Positions 42,903 through 43,564 of a stretch of DNA of 43,564 bases are shown piece by piece (within the stretch, counting starts at the first letter, position 1; every line of letters begins with the position of its first letter). This DNA comes from a virus, in IMG/VR virus record IMGVR_UViG_3300020401_000004, positions 1-43,564 of that record. The stretch is one strand, 5' to 3'. The notes beneath the pieces are model-generated. The model worked only from the letters and a program-made list of their open reading frames with translations. It was not told the DNA's origin and made no database searches. The position numbers and the translations under genes were made by a program.

Positions 42903-43246
42903 TGCGAAGTAACCTTGAAACAGATGTAGCAGATCTGCTTTCTCAAATGAAGCTAGACTGGGAGTATGAGGGTGAGTCATTCAAATATACTATTGACCAC
43001 AAATATACTCCCGACTTCAAGGTAAACAACATATATCTTGAATGTAAGGGCTACTTCAAACCAGCTGACCGCAGGAAGATGCTGGCTGTAAAACGTGACA
43101 ATCCTGACTTAGACATCCGCTTTGTATTCCAAGCACCACACAACAAGATTTCAAAAAAATCTAAAACCACGTACGCTGTGTGGGCCGAGAAACATGGCTT
43201 TCCTTGGTGTGCCTATTATGCAATCCCAGTCAACTGGCTTAAATGA
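42902..43246 (+). CDS. endonuclease I, T7 gp3-like Holliday junction resolvase
   Basis: It has 114 residues (T7 has 149). The active-site set E6, D38 (YTPDF), E47 and K49 (LECKG) matches E20, D55, E65 and K67 of T7. It debranches DNA before packaging and helps degrade host DNA. It overlaps the primase/helicase start by 29 bases. Confidence 0.93.
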   Translation: MRSNLETDVADLLSQMKLDWEYEGESFKYTIDHKYTPDFKVNNIYLECKGYFKPADRRKMLAVKRDNPDLDIRFVFQAPHNKISKKSKTTYAVWAEKHGFPWCAYYAIPVNWLK

Positions 43247-43564
43247 ATCAACCTTCTTACATCACGCCCCTTGTTCTCAGTGTGGCTCGTCAGATGGCAG
43301 TTCCGTATATTCTGATGGACATACTTATTGTTTTGTATGTAACCACTTTAATAGTGGGGAGTTATCTTCCACCATCGTCAAACCAAAATGGTCTAAAGCC
43401 ATGCTAAAGGGCGATCCAATAAAATTACGCAAAAGAGGTTTAACAGAGGAAACCTGTCGTAAATATCGTATTCACAAAGACGGTGATACGCTACGTATGC
43501 ACTATTTTGACAAAAACGGTCAAGTATGTGCAGCAAAAGTCAGAACAAAAGAGAAAGATTTCTG
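43218..43564 (+). CDS. DNA primase/helicase, N-terminal part (continues at 2)
   Basis: From ATG 43218, residues 1-106 up to the junction form the T7 gp4 zinc-binding primase domain: HHAPCSQCGSSDGSS then SDGHTYCFVC gives the four zinc cysteines. LTEETCRKYRI and QVCAAKVRTKEKDF then run directly into base 28 of the contig in the same frame. The ATG at 43243 is in another frame and was discarded. Without the overlap bases the whole gene is 1605 bases including the stop. Confidence 0.93.
   Translation, partial: MQSQSTGLNESTFLHHAPCSQCGSSDGSSVYSDGHTYCFVCNHFNSGELSSTIVKPKWSKAMLKGDPIKLRKRGLTEETCRKYRIHKDGDTLRMHYFDKNGQVCAAKVRTKEKDF
43538..43564. repeat. 27-base terminal overlap (right copy)
   Basis: Exact copy of bases 1-27, lying within the primase/helicase gene. 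See the left copy. Confidence 0.95.

Noticed and set aside
43243-43564. ATG at 43243 with ATGA overlap as start of the last gene
   Set aside because: That frame gives a hydrophobic translation without zinc cysteines. The frame from 43218 encodes the T7 primase zinc domain and matches the frame at the contig start.

Overview
The window is an essentially complete genome of a T7-like podovirus (autographivirus type) that infects marine picocyanobacteria. Every confident gene lies on the + strand and the order is that of T7: RNA polymerase, SSB, endonuclease I, primase/helicase, DNA polymerase, exonuclease, then portal, scaffold, capsid, tubular tail proteins, internal core proteins, fibres, holin, small terminase, endolysin and large terminase. 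A cyanobacterial host is inferred from a high-light-inducible (Hli) protein gene, from a compact cyanophage-type ribonucleotide reductase, and from small Lys-rich proteins I recognise from cyanophages. The first 27 bases are repeated exactly at the end (1-27 = 43538-43564), so the contig is a circularly permuted assembly of about 43,537 unique bases. The break falls inside the primase/helicase gene.

Layout. The early block (36.2-39.9 kb) holds about a dozen small, mostly unknown genes, visibly richer in G+C than the rest. It includes a cytosine-methyltransferase-like protein and an endonuclease VII family nuclease. Next come the phage RNA polymerase (39.9-42.3 kb) and the replication genes (42.3 kb through the contig join to 3.7 kb). 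These include a DNA polymerase whose exonuclease and polymerase domains lie in two overlapping frames offset by -1. Class I ribonucleotide reductase subunits follow (3.7-5.8 kb); the beta subunit seems to lack the radical tyrosine. The morphogenesis block runs from about 6.0 to 30.2 kb. It is interrupted at 8.7-9.9 kb by a chain of seven tiny overlapping basic genes ending in hli, then by a strongly base-paired non-coding stretch before the capsid gene. Lysis and packaging genes fill 30.2-35.0 kb. A 1.2 kb gene-poor region (35.04-36.24 kb) follows large terminase, where T7-like genomes have their physical ends. It carries repeats, hairpins and host-type promoters.

How it works together. Host sigma-70-like promoters at about 35.94 and 36.20 kb would start early transcription. 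The phage RNA polymerase would then read the replication and late genes. Reductase and exonuclease supply nucleotides for replication. The capsid gene has its own leader and a strong terminator, like T7 gene 10. Hli is expected to protect host photosynthesis during infection. No integrase, psbA, tRNA gene or CRISPR array was recognised. The sequence features most worth following are a 24-base exact repeat shared by the end of large terminase and the RNA polymerase gene, the split DNA polymerase, the structured capsid leader, and the repeats of the genome-end region.
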